Assembly (NCBI GenBank): GCA_039029315.1
Contig: JBCCGK010000079.1
Location: forward strand, 1-57,435
Direction of reading: 5' to 3'
From: JBCCCJ01 sp039029315
Lineage (GTDB): Bacteria; Bacteroidota; Bacteroidia; J057
Length of the DNA: 57,435 nucleotides
Below the pieces are notes generated by a model, which saw only the letters and a list, made by a program, of their open reading frames with translations, ran no database searches and was not told the DNA's origin. This document shows positions 1-9,359 of the stretch, piece by piece. Position 1 is the stretch's first letter. The number at the start of each line of letters is the position of its first letter. A program made the position numbers and the translations under genes.

Positions 1-258
1 ACCGTACACTTTTACCAGTTTATGCGAGCTGGCCCCCAAAATTCGGTAAACTGGGGTGGATTTGTGAGTTGGGTTAAGCTGTTCGGTTCCCCCAACTTTT
101 TGAGCGCATTCGCAAAAAGTTGCGTAAAAACCGCCAAAATTCTAAGCCCAACTCACAAATCCACCCCAGTTTACCGAATTTTGGGGGCCAGCTCGCATAA
201 ACTGGTAAAAGTGTACGGTAAAGAGATTTGAATTTCCATTTTGGCCAAAGTCAAACTT
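1..258 (-). repeat. Dispersed repeat copy, left end of window, largely palindromic
   Basis: Positions 1-73 and 147-219 are perfect inverted arms (73 bp) around a 73-bp centre. The centre holds a smaller hairpin, 93-102 with 113-122. Read on the minus strand, the block from about 258 downwards matches 57084-57330 at the other end of the window: the same AGTTTGACTTTG start, the same stretch up to the GGCCCCCAAAATTCGG segment, and the same hairpin. No transposase is visible in either copy. The copy runs off the window edge, so its full length is unknown. It could be an interspersed repeat or a non-autonomous element. Confidence 0.8.
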
Positions 259-635
259 AATCTCTGCCACCAAATGCATACGCTTCATCTGTTTACGATC
301 TGTGGCAGACACACTCCCTTCTGCCATGTGAACACGATTTGATGGCAGGACAACTTGATTGGTTTCGGACTTAGGGATGTGGTAGGCCTTCAAAAAAGCC
401 AAAGACCAGATGGGATTGCCTCCAAAGATGAACGCCAGCTTGTCGAATAGCCCTTTTCCAGAGAAGAAATAGATTGGCCAGAGGCTCTTGTCCGAACAAA
501 TAGCACAATGTTCTGGCTAAAAACGTAACAAATTGCCTCACGATCGTTATGGAATATGAAGGAGAGCTGGCTCTCCTTCATAAACAGAACATCAACGCTA
601 CATGTTTCCTATTTCTCATCCTTTTTCTACTCTCC
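259..635. other. Gene-poor stretch with a possible coding remnant and a hairpin
   Basis: No convincing intact gene is present. On the minus strand a frame is open from about 520 down to 142 with no ATG near its beginning. Its predicted residues (for example GLFDKLAFIFGG and LPSNRVHMAEG) look protein-like and run directly into the repeat. This may be the 3' end of a gene truncated or extended by the repeat, but I do not recognise the family. Positions 555-566 and 571-582 form an 11-12 bp hairpin (ATGAAGGAGAG / CTCTCCTTCAT) of unknown role, about 54 bp before the next gene. Confidence 0.3.
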
Positions 636-1433
636 ATGAATCAACTCATACCTGCCTTCCTTGTGTTATTGTGTGGCCTCCTCTTCATGCCGTCGGACCT
701 CTGTAGTCAATCGATTGCAAATTCTGACAAGCCCAGTGTGATTCATGTATTTGTTGCCTTATGTGACAATGCCAACCAGGGAATCGTTCCTGTTCCAGCT
801 TCTATTGGCAATGGACAAGACCCGCATTCCAACCTATACTGGGGAGCAGGGTATGGAGTTCGAACCTATTTCAGCAGAAGTTCCAGATGGAAATTGATAG
901 AAAAAATCAACAAACCAGCCCCCCACATTCTGGAACGCTGCATATTCAAACATACCAATCAGAATGTCCTTTTAGTAGCTGATGCCTATGACGGGGCCAA
1001 AATTCGGGAAGCAATCATTCATTTCACAGCTGCCAGCGCTGGTCACCACTCCACCTCTGTCTCTCTGGACACAAAAGAATATCAGGCGGGAGGAGCCGCT
1101 GACCTTGTCGCCTATGTTGGCCATAATGGGTTGATGGAATTTGATATTCCTTCCCCACCCCCTCCGCTGACTTCAAAGAAGAAAGATGCCATTATGCTCG
1201 CTTGTATCAGCAAAGGATATTTCTCTCCACTGTTGACAAAAACTGGCGCCAACCCCCTCTTGTGGACCACTGGACTGATGGCTCCCGAAGCCTATACCTT
1301 AGAAGCGGCCATTCAGGGATGGATCGAAGGAAAAACAGATGCTGAGGTACAACAACTCGCTGCTGCTGCCTATCACAAATATCAAAAATGTGGACTCAGA
1401 GGAGCTGGTCGATTGTTGGTTACGGGAAAATAA
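636..1433 (+). CDS. Secreted protein with caspase-like His/Cys arrangement
   Basis: About 265 residues. An upstream in-frame ATG at 549 exists, but the start at 636 puts a clean signal peptide at the N-terminus (MNQLIPAFLVLLCGLLFMP, cleavage probably near CSQ), so I prefer it. Visible features are an early HVFVALCDN segment, LYWGAGYG at about 65-72, AYVGHNGLM with His at about 163, and IMLACISKGYF with Cys at about 190. A His after a hydrophobic strand followed by an Ala-Cys at the end of another strand is the layout of clan CD peptidases (caspases, gingipains, legumain). The spacing of 27 residues is short for that clan, so catalysis is an inference. It converges with the adhesin gene at 1533 and has no obvious operon partner. 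Otherwise this is a secreted protein of unknown function. Confidence 0.75.
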   Translation: MNQLIPAFLVLLCGLLFMPSDLCSQSIANSDKPSVIHVFVALCDNANQGIVPVPASIGNGQDPHSNLYWGAGYGVRTYFSRSSRWKLIEKINKPAPHILERCIFKHTNQNVLLVADAYDGAKIREAIIHFTAASAGHHSTSVSLDTKEYQAGGAADLVAYVGHNGLMEFDIPSPPPPLTSKKKDAIMLACISKGYFSPLLTKTGANPLLWTTGLMAPEAYTLEAAIQGWIEGKTDAEVQQLAAAAYHKYQKCGLRGAGRLLVTGK

Positions 1434-1496
1434 TTCTACTTTTTGATGTAAAAACAGAAGCAGGCCGAGGATCGAATTCCCAGTCTGCCCCTGTTT

Positions 1497-1531
1497 GTGC
1501 TTGCTTGAAGAATAGACATTCAAACAAGCAC
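1497..1531. terminator. Possible terminator hairpin between convergent genes
   Basis: GTGCTTG (1497-1503) pairs with CAAGCAC (1525-1531), and TTGA/TCAA extend the stem across a one-base mismatch. It sits in the 99-bp gap between two convergent genes and could serve either. It has no strong T run, hence low confidence. Confidence 0.35.
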
Positions 1532-1532
1532 C

Positions 1533-4500
1533 TCAACGAATCAAGGTAAGCGAACCAACTGTTGGTCCAGGCCAATCGACATTCCCTTCGAAGACGGCCG
1601 TATGCACTCTCCAGACAAATACATCAGAATTTGCCAATTGACCATTGATGCGCCCATCCCACCATTCAGCTGGCTGTCCATGATCATCCAAAACCGTTGA
1701 CTCCCAGACCAAATCTCCCCAAATGGTATAGACGCCAATATGGTACTCGGTCAGACCTGTGCCTTTTGGGAAAAAGAGAGAATATTCTCCCGGTCCATGC
1801 AAAGGGGCAAAGGCATTGGGAATATACAAGCCACCAAAGCCATTGGGCTGAACCGTTTGTACAACTGTATCGGCGCATGCCCCCAAATATGCAATCAACC
1901 GAACATCATAGGCTTGGTTTCCTGAAAATCTGTGGATGGGATTGGTACTCGTATTCACAGCACTTCCATCATCAAAATCCCATTCGTATCTGTCTGCATT
2001 GAAGGAAGTATTGGTGAAAATGACTGTTCCATCAAACCGATCCATGATCATGGAATCATTCGCAAAGAAGCCTGCAACAGGAGTCTCTGCAACCGAAATA
2101 AAATTCTGGAAAGTGATTTCATCCGCACATTTCCCCTCATAAGACACAATAAGTCTGACATCATAGGTGCCAACAGCCTGATATACATGCGTAAATACCG
2201 AGTCCAGACTATGACTCCCATCTCCCTGTTCCCATCGCCATTCTGTGGCATTGGTCGAAAGATCTGTAAACTCAACGGATAAGGGTTGGCACCCGTCCGT
2301 AGGTTCAGCACTGAACATCGCTTGAGCCTGCGGAATGATTCGAATGGTGTGAACCACAGTATCGGCGCATCCGTAGGTATTCAGGACGATCAAGCGAACG
2401 TCATATTCCCCAGGACTACCAAAGATGACCGATGGATGTTCCAGGCTGGAGGTTTCTCCATTTCCAAAATCCCACAAATAACTCAAGGGCAAAGCTGCAC
2501 TGAAAGATTCATTGACAAAATCTACTGAAGCAGACCCACATGCTTCGGTCAAAGAGGGAGTAAATGCTGCAATGGGCTCACTGGCGACATCAATCTGAAC
2601 CCTGCTTGTGTCAAAACAAAATCCAGCTGTATCCACAATCAACTCTACAATAAAGGATTGGTCAATCAAGGTATATAGATGACTGGGATCTGTCTCTCGT
2701 GAGTTCCCGGAATTGTCTCCAAAATCCCAGAGGGAGTTGCTATACTGTTGACTTTGATTGGCAAACTGAACCAGCAAAGGTGCACAGCCTCTTTCGGGAG
2801 TGGCAAGAATGTCTGCGACGGGTTGGGGATACACATGAACTGTATCAGTCAAGGTGTCTCGGCAATTGAAATCATTGATCACCTCCAGCCCTACTGCAAA
2901 TGTCCCAGTACTTTGATAAATGTGATTGGGATTGGCAAGAACGGAGCTTTCGCCATCACCAAATGTCCATCGATACAGCAAAGGCCTACTCGACTGACTG
3001 AGGTCTGTAAAAGTATTCAGTGCTGGAATGTCACAGATTTGATCCCAGTCTTTGGCAAAATTCGACAAGGGTGGACTCGCAACCTCTATTTGAATGCTGG
3101 TGGTATCAAAGCAAAATCCGGCCGTATCTACAATCAATTCGACCACATAAGTTGTATCTGGCTGGACAAAGGTGATAGCCAGATCTTGGTCAAACAGGGT
3201 GTCGCCAGCCACCACCCATTGCCAGCCCGTGGCGTGAGTGGACTGATCCTGAAGATTGACATCAAATGGGACACAGCCCTGCAAACTGTCTGCAACAAAC
3301 ATTGCTTGTGGAATGGGATACACAAAAATGGTATCCTTGCTGCTATCCACACATCCATAAGCCGAGCTGATCATTTGAGTTACCACATATTGGCCCACTT
3401 GCAGATAGCCATGAGAAGGATGTTGGGCCGTCGAGCTATTGCCATCACCAAAAGTCCACAAATAACTCACAGGAACCTCAGACTGACTCTGATCTGTGAA
3501 TTGAACTGTAGCTGGCCCCTCACAGAACTGTGATTCTGAGACAGAAAAAGCACTCTGGGGAGGATTGGCGATTTGAATGTCAATGCTGGTAGTATCAAAA
3601 CAAAAATCAGCAGTATCCACCATCAGAACCACCACATCAGTATCAGCCACAGTATAGGTATAAGCTGGATTTTGCGTACCAATCGGTCCTCCATCGATGA
3701 TCCATTCCCAATCACTTGCGCCTGTGGACAGGTTGGTGAATTGCACAGACAGCGGCACACAACCCTCTATAGTATCTGCGCCAATGATGGCTTGGGGTTG
3801 CGGATAAACAAAGATGGTATCCCCACTTGTATCAGCACATCCAAAATCATTGGAAATTATTTGGCTGACGATCCATTCGCCTATTTGGAAATAGGTATGC
3901 CCAGGATGCTCCAGATTACTGGTGGTCCCATCTCCAAATGCCCAAGCATAACTCAATGGGCGGGTAGACGAGGAAGTATCTGTAAATTGCACCATGGCAG
4001 GTGCATCACAATGCCGATCGGCATCCACAAAGAACCCTGCCTCTGGCCAGCTACTTGTCTGAATCAGAATCGTATCTGCATCAAAGCAGAATCCGGCTGT
4101 ATCCACGCTGAGAATCACTTCATAGCTTGTGTCAGGAATGGCAAAGGTATAGGAGACACTATTGCTGGAGAATGATTGATTGTTAATGTTCCAGACAAGT
4201 TGGCTATTGTTGGTAGAAGAATCCACAAACACCACATCGAGCGGCACACAGCCAGCTGTAGTATCTGCTGTTGCCTGGGCCAACGGCTGTGGATGGACAT
4301 AGATCGTGTCTGAACTCACAGCCTGACACCCAAAGTCATTGCTGACGATCAAACTCACTACAAATACTCCGACAGAGGTATAGGTATGTACAGGGTTCGC
4401 CAGGGTCGAACTATCCCCATCTCCGAAATCCCAGATATAGGTAATGGGTCGGCTGGATTGTGACACATCCGAAAATTGAACAGTTGCAGGCGCATCACAA

Positions 4501-7500
4501 TGCTGATCTTCATCCACAGTAAAAGCGCTGACAGGTTCGCTGGATGTCTCTATGGTGATTGTATCAGAATCAAAACAAAAGTCAGCAGTATCCACCTCCA
4601 GGATGATCTGATAGATCGTATCCGGCACCGAAAAGACATAGGACAGCGCACCTCCACTGATACCAGTTCCATCCAGTGACCAGTGCGCATGAGAATTTCC
4701 ACTTGACAAATCCTGGAGATTCACCAGCAAAGGCGCACAACCCTGCAAGGAATCTGCCCCTATTTGTGCTTGAGGCTGTGGGAGCACCCACACAGGATAG
4801 TGGATCGAGTCGACACAGCCAAATGGATTGCTGACCGTCAATTGTACATCAAAGTTCCCACTCATGCCATAGACATGGGTCGGATCATGTAATTGGCTAC
4901 TGTCTCCATCCCCAAAGGTCCAGAGAGAAGCCAGAGGCGTTGTCGCAGAAGATTGATTTTGAAATTCTACCAATGCATTTTCTCCACAGACTGTATCCTC
5001 CAGAATTGCAAAATCAGGCTGGGGCACCTCAAATATCTGAATGCTTGCAGTAGCGCTGTTTTGGCATCCCTGATTGTCTGTAACCTGAAGACTTATCGTA
5101 TAGACACCTGTACTATCGTATTGATGAACAGGATGCTGGAGAATACTGGCAGTACTATCCCCAAAGTCCCAGAAGTAATTCAGCCCATTTGTCGTGCTGT
5201 CTGTGGCGACGAGCAGTGGCGGACAAGCAGCAGTATCAGAAAGCGTGAAGCCGGGATCTGGCAATGGCAATACGGTAATGGTATCAGTAACCATATTGGG
5301 ACAATTGTTGGTATCGGACAAGGCGGTAAGGCTGACAACATACACCCCTGCACTGAAATAGGTATGCGTAGGATTCTCCAGGTTCGTCCCAATATTATCT
5401 CCAAAATCCCAGGTGTAACCCGTTGTGCCAATAGAGGTATTGCTAAACAAAATGGGGGTCCCGATACAGACGACATCCATGTCCGGGGCAAAACTTACCT
5501 GTGGAGATGGCTGGACAATGATTTGAATGCTATTGGTATCAAAAGAACATCCATTGTTGACATAATGATAGACGGTATAGCTTCCCGCTTGTGAAAAAGT
5601 ATGAACCGGATCAATCACTGTCGGTTGCGTCCCTTCTATTTCCCAGCCAAAAAAAGGTGCTCCTGACAAGCCCTGAAACTGAACGGTCAAAGGTTCACAG
5701 CCTGAGATCGGGCTTGTATTGAAGAAGGCATCGATGGTATTCGGGAATACCGTAATGTCCACACTTCCTGTATCCGCCCCACAGCTATTGGTAGCAATCA
5801 GATATACCGTATAGACTGTGAAGCCAGTATCTGGTGTATGAGATAGAAAAATTGTTGGAGGAATGCTGTCTGTTGAAAACAAACTTGCAGAACTGATGCT
5901 GTCCAAATACCAGAAGAAATTATCGGGATTCCCAAGCGTTGCATTTCCAAAATCAACCGGAAATACTGAACAACCACTGTTGACAGCCGGACCAAAACGA
6001 ACCTGTGGCCTTGGAAAGACATGCACACTGTCTGTTTTGCAAACCGTAGAACAGGCATTGGTGATACAAAGGCTAACATAATAGGTGGTATCATCGGTTC
6101 CCTCCAGGTAACTCACCGGTGGAGGAGTGGGCGAGCTGCTGGTATCTCCATTGCCAAAGTCCCAGAAATAAGTCCCACGTGACGGGATGCTCTGATCGAC
6201 AAAGGTGACGGTAAGTGGTGCGCAGCCTGAATCAGGGAGCAAATCAAAGTCGGGCACTGGCGTTTCGAGAATCAGAATATTGCCACTCAAAGAATCCTGA
6301 CACCCGCTGCCATTGGTTACGATCAGGGTATAGGTAAACAAACCCGTATCGGCATAGACATGCGTAGGAGAAATAGCGTTACTGTTATTAACATCCCCAA
6401 AATCCCACAAATAACTGTTCCCGCCAATGCTCTGATTGCTGAATAAGACTGCATCCCCTGTACAGGCAGAGGGATCGACAGAGAAGGCTGGAAGCGGTAG
6501 GACATCCACCAGTATTGATTTTTGGTCACGACTTATGCAACCGTTTGGATGAATGACTTCATAGGTGAGCGATACACTGGTCCCCGCTGGGACAAGACCA
6601 GGATCAAAAGCACCACTGGTCCCATTGGTAATTCCAGGTCCTGTCCAGATTCCTCCTATCGGGCTAAATGAGGCAAGCAAGAAAGCCGGACTGCTTTCAC
6701 ACAGAATCTCATCCGGTCCAACATCAACTGCAAGCGTATCCAGAATAAGGATATGGGTGGTATCTTGTGTCTCACAACTGGTGCCGGGAGCGAAAGTATA
6801 AATAAGTTGATTCAGACCGGGACTCATCAATTCTGTATTGAAGGAGCCAATCATTGGATCGAGTATGTAAGCCCCTCCACTCCATAACCCATTGCCGGGA
6901 ACAGCTCCTTGAATAGTGTCCAGACCATGATTGAAACAAAGGGTATCTCCTGGTCCGGCACTGATGCTATCAGCGACCACCACCACCACCACCACTGTAT
7001 CAGAGTCTACACAGCCAAATGCAGTTGTAAACGTATAGCTGAGGGTAACTGTGTCTGGACCACCGAGGATTGAGGGAAGGAACTGATTGCCCGACACGCC
7101 TGGGCCTGCCCACTGGCCCGCAGGAGGGCTGGCAACAGGCAAGGCTTGGGGAATACTGACCAGACAATACAAAGCGGTGTCTCCCATGATATCCACCTCT
7201 GGATTGGGATGAATTGTGATCACGACCTCATCCCGTCCAGGACATCCCACAGTGTCAATCAGGGTATAAGTGAACACAAATGTACCTGAAGTATCTGCGA
7301 CAAATTCGTTGCCATTGACAAGGTTCGGTCCGGTCCAGTTTCCTCCTATCGGAGAAGCATTCAAGGATATCACCACACTGCTATCTTCGCAAAGAGCTGT
7401 ATCAGCCATGGCTTGCACCATAGGGGTATCGATCACCGTGATGTACAGGGTATCATAGGCCAGGCAGCGTGGAGCTATATGTGTATAGATCAGCTCATAG

Positions 7501-9341
7501 GTTCCAAGAGTATCGGGAACAAACAAACTGTCATTCACAACTCCTGCCCCAGTCCAGAATCCAGGGTCTGGGTTTCCATCCAAATCCAGGGAATCATTGA
7601 TACAGATTGTTTGATCAGGTCCCGCATTGACCACAGGCAAGGGATCTACATCAAAACTGATGGATCGAGCGGTAGGACCACACTCATTGATCACAGTCAA
7701 GGTGATGCTATGGGAGCCAGGTTGAAAGCTGATTGGGGTCAAAACCGGCCCATTCACAATAGCAGGCGTCCCTGTGGTCGTCCAGGTATAGGAGCTAATG
7801 GGCGAACCAAAATCATCCAGCGTGTAATTCAGACTATCAAGCATAAATACATCACAGGTATCGGCGACAGTATCCAGCACAATTCGAGGAGAAATATTGA
7901 CATAGATCAGGGTATCAGTGGTGTCTGAGTCGCATCGATTCCAGGCAATCAACTGAACCAAGAAAGTATCTGGCGCCTGGAAACAAATTTCTGGTTCAAA
8001 GGAATTCGGGCCACTGCCACTCCCAAAACTCCATGCAGAGTCAGAAAATACATGCCACTCAAAATACATGGGAAGCTGGTTGGAGTCAGGGGTGCTCAGG
8101 TTTTGAAAATTCATGCAGAAGGGTGCACACCCTTGATTGGTATCCGGCAACATCGCAGCGACTGGCTCTTGTACCACTACAATATCCCGCTCGAAGGTGT
8201 CGGCACCACAGTTGTTACTTGCATCCAACGAAACTGTATAGATTCCCGGCCCTGCCAAAGTATAGTCATGAATCGGGCTGACAGTGGATACAGGGACACT
8301 CCCATCTCCAAAATCCCACAGGTAGGCGGAAGGATCTGAGATAAAGGTAGAAGTAGGACAAGTACTGTTGACAAAAGTAGCCAAACCATCCGGGAGACAG
8401 ACGGTATCCGGAGCTGTAAAATGGGCTTCTGGAGCAGGTCGAATGGTGATTTGGGTAGTAGAAAAGTGGGTAAAGCATCCGTTGACGGCTGTCAGGCGCA
8501 CAGCATCCACATATCCGGCAATCGGTGCTATACATTTGTTGACATTGGTCAGATCGAATACATAGGATTGTGTATCCTCCTGGCTTACGGTATAGCTTGT
8601 TCCATAAATCCCCCAATCCCAAATATAGTAATCTACATTGTTGCATTGTGGATCAGTCTTGTTGATGGCACAAATGGTATCCTTTTCACAAAAAACAGGC
8701 TGGCCACATAACACCAAATCAGAAACCGGATCGGTATAGAACAGGACTTCTTGTTCATAACCGGGACAATTGGATCCATTTGCACGTACTGTCAACAAAA
8801 ATGTTCCATAACAATCATAGACATGCGTCTGAACCGGATTGCTACTCGTAAGGATTGTCCCATCTCCAAAATCCCAGGTAAAGGGTCCCAGGCTTAGGGA
8901 GGTCTGCGTAGTATCTATCGTAAAGGTCGGACTAAACAATGTGTCGGGGGAATTCTGAATACATTTTCCAAGAGAATCCGCTGTTACAATGATGGCTGGT
9001 CCCCCATTCAGGGAGATCTGCTGACTACTGCTACAACTCAATCCAGCTGTGTCGACCACAGTCAAGAACACCGTATGTGTAATCGGTACTGCCGAAAAGG
9101 GAAAAGAAAAGCTTGGATTCGGTTGCGTGCTATTGCCAAATCCCGCAAAATTCCAATTATAAGACACAATCGTATTGGGGTCTCCCAAAGACGTAAAATC
9201 CACCGGATCAGTCGTACAGGGAGTAGCTCCAGACTGGGACCAACTGAAGGTCGCATCACACATCATGATCTCTGGTGAGGAATGCACCTCGCCGCCCAAG
9301 AGGGTGAGATAAGCAAATAGAATAGAGAAAAAGCTGCTCAT
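1533..9341 (-). CDS. Giant PKD-repeat surface adhesin with T9SS type B sorting domain
   Basis: 2602 residues. The N-terminal signal peptide (MSSFFSILFAYLTLLGG) is followed by many PKD/Ig-like domains with the recurring core W-D/T-F-G-D-G and a following NP-x-H-x-Y. At about residues 600-950 five shorter units carry G-x-W-T/S-G (GFWTGAG, GNWTGP, GQWAGP, GLWSGG, GIWTGP), as in SprB-like repeats. From about 1610 to 2380 there are five tandem two-domain super-repeats of roughly 155-160 residues, each with a C-D/E-x-PA motif followed by a GCVPL-type motif. The last ~100 residues (YIPNAFAP, then IGVYTIWGDLVWES, WWDGRINGQ, ending SLTLIR) match the gliding-motility-associated C-terminal domain, the T9SS type B signal. 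The PorP/SprF gene lies 18 bp upstream on the same strand, the usual pairing for SprB-like adhesins. The likely role is a cell-surface filament or adhesin in gliding or attachment. A GTG run gives seven consecutive valines near residue 785. Confidence 0.93.
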   Translation of the reverse strand: MSSFFSILFAYLTLLGGEVHSSPEIMMCDATFSWSQSGATPCTTDPVDFTSLGDPNTIVSYNWNFAGFGNSTQPNPSFSFPFSAVPITHTVFLTVVDTAGLSCSSSQQISLNGGPAIIVTADSLGKCIQNSPDTLFSPTFTIDTTQTSLSLGPFTWDFGDGTILTSSNPVQTHVYDCYGTFLLTVRANGSNCPGYEQEVLFYTDPVSDLVLCGQPVFCEKDTICAINKTDPQCNNVDYYIWDWGIYGTSYTVSQEDTQSYVFDLTNVNKCIAPIAGYVDAVRLTAVNGCFTHFSTTQITIRPAPEAHFTAPDTVCLPDGLATFVNSTCPTSTFISDPSAYLWDFGDGSVPVSTVSPIHDYTLAGPGIYTVSLDASNNCGADTFERDIVVVQEPVAAMLPDTNQGCAPFCMNFQNLSTPDSNQLPMYFEWHVFSDSAWSFGSGSGPNSFEPEICFQAPDTFLVQLIAWNRCDSDTTDTLIYVNISPRIVLDTVADTCDVFMLDSLNYTLDDFGSPISSYTWTTTGTPAIVNGPVLTPISFQPGSHSITLTVINECGPTARSISFDVDPLPVVNAGPDQTICINDSLDLDGNPDPGFWTGAGVVNDSLFVPDTLGTYELIYTHIAPRCLAYDTLYITVIDTPMVQAMADTALCEDSSVVISLNASPIGGNWTGPNLVNGNEFVADTSGTFVFTYTLIDTVGCPGRDEVVITIHPNPEVDIMGDTALYCLVSIPQALPVASPPAGQWAGPGVSGNQFLPSILGGPDTVTLSYTFTTAFGCVDSDTVVVVVVVADSISAGPGDTLCFNHGLDTIQGAVPGNGLWSGGAYILDPMIGSFNTELMSPGLNQLIYTFAPGTSCETQDTTHILILDTLAVDVGPDEILCESSPAFLLASFSPIGGIWTGPGITNGTSGAFDPGLVPAGTSVSLTYEVIHPNGCISRDQKSILVDVLPLPAFSVDPSACTGDAVLFSNQSIGGNSYLWDFGDVNNSNAISPTHVYADTGLFTYTLIVTNGSGCQDSLSGNILILETPVPDFDLLPDSGCAPLTVTFVDQSIPSRGTYFWDFGNGDTSSSPTPPPVSYLEGTDDTTYYVSLCITNACSTVCKTDSVHVFPRPQVRFGPAVNSGCSVFPVDFGNATLGNPDNFFWYLDSISSASLFSTDSIPPTIFLSHTPDTGFTVYTVYLIATNSCGADTGSVDITVFPNTIDAFFNTSPISGCEPLTVQFQGLSGAPFFGWEIEGTQPTVIDPVHTFSQAGSYTVYHYVNNGCSFDTNSIQIIVQPSPQVSFAPDMDVVCIGTPILFSNTSIGTTGYTWDFGDNIGTNLENPTHTYFSAGVYVVSLTALSDTNNCPNMVTDTITVLPLPDPGFTLSDTAACPPLLVATDSTTNGLNYFWDFGDSTASILQHPVHQYDSTGVYTISLQVTDNQGCQNSATASIQIFEVPQPDFAILEDTVCGENALVEFQNQSSATTPLASLWTFGDGDSSQLHDPTHVYGMSGNFDVQLTVSNPFGCVDSIHYPVWVLPQPQAQIGADSLQGCAPLLVNLQDLSSGNSHAHWSLDGTGISGGALSYVFSVPDTIYQIILEVDTADFCFDSDTITIETSSEPVSAFTVDEDQHCDAPATVQFSDVSQSSRPITYIWDFGDGDSSTLANPVHTYTSVGVFVVSLIVSNDFGCQAVSSDTIYVHPQPLAQATADTTAGCVPLDVVFVDSSTNNSQLVWNINNQSFSSNSVSYTFAIPDTSYEVILSVDTAGFCFDADTILIQTSSWPEAGFFVDADRHCDAPAMVQFTDTSSSTRPLSYAWAFGDGTTSNLEHPGHTYFQIGEWIVSQIISNDFGCADTSGDTIFVYPQPQAIIGADTIEGCVPLSVQFTNLSTGASDWEWIIDGGPIGTQNPAYTYTVADTDVVVLMVDTADFCFDTTSIDIQIANPPQSAFSVSESQFCEGPATVQFTDQSQSEVPVSYLWTFGDGNSSTAQHPSHGYLQVGQYVVTQMISSAYGCVDSSKDTIFVYPIPQAMFVADSLQGCVPFDVNLQDQSTHATGWQWVVAGDTLFDQDLAITFVQPDTTYVVELIVDTAGFCFDTTSIQIEVASPPLSNFAKDWDQICDIPALNTFTDLSQSSRPLLYRWTFGDGESSVLANPNHIYQSTGTFAVGLEVINDFNCRDTLTDTVHVYPQPVADILATPERGCAPLLVQFANQSQQYSNSLWDFGDNSGNSRETDPSHLYTLIDQSFIVELIVDTAGFCFDTSRVQIDVASEPIAAFTPSLTEACGSASVDFVNESFSAALPLSYLWDFGNGETSSLEHPSVIFGSPGEYDVRLIVLNTYGCADTVVHTIRIIPQAQAMFSAEPTDGCQPLSVEFTDLSTNATEWRWEQGDGSHSLDSVFTHVYQAVGTYDVRLIVSYEGKCADEITFQNFISVAETPVAGFFANDSMIMDRFDGTVIFTNTSFNADRYEWDFDDGSAVNTSTNPIHRFSGNQAYDVRLIAYLGACADTVVQTVQPNGFGGLYIPNAFAPLHGPGEYSLFFPKGTGLTEYHIGVYTIWGDLVWESTVLDDHGQPAEWWDGRINGQLANSDVFVWRVHTAVFEGNVDWPGPTVGSLTLIR
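6976..6995 (+). repeat. (ACC)n microsatellite inside the adhesin gene
   Basis: Six perfect ACC units plus a partial one, read as valine codons on the minus strand. Length changes would keep the frame and only add or remove valines. Confidence 0.8.
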
Positions 9342-9359
9342 GTTTGTTTGTGTAGTGGG

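Noticed and set aside
1697..8711. Many plus-strand open frames opposite the PKD adhesin gene (up to about 260 codons)
   Set aside because: They lie antisense to a continuous 2602-residue gene with clear domains and sorting signal, have no family features, and reflect its repetitive composition.
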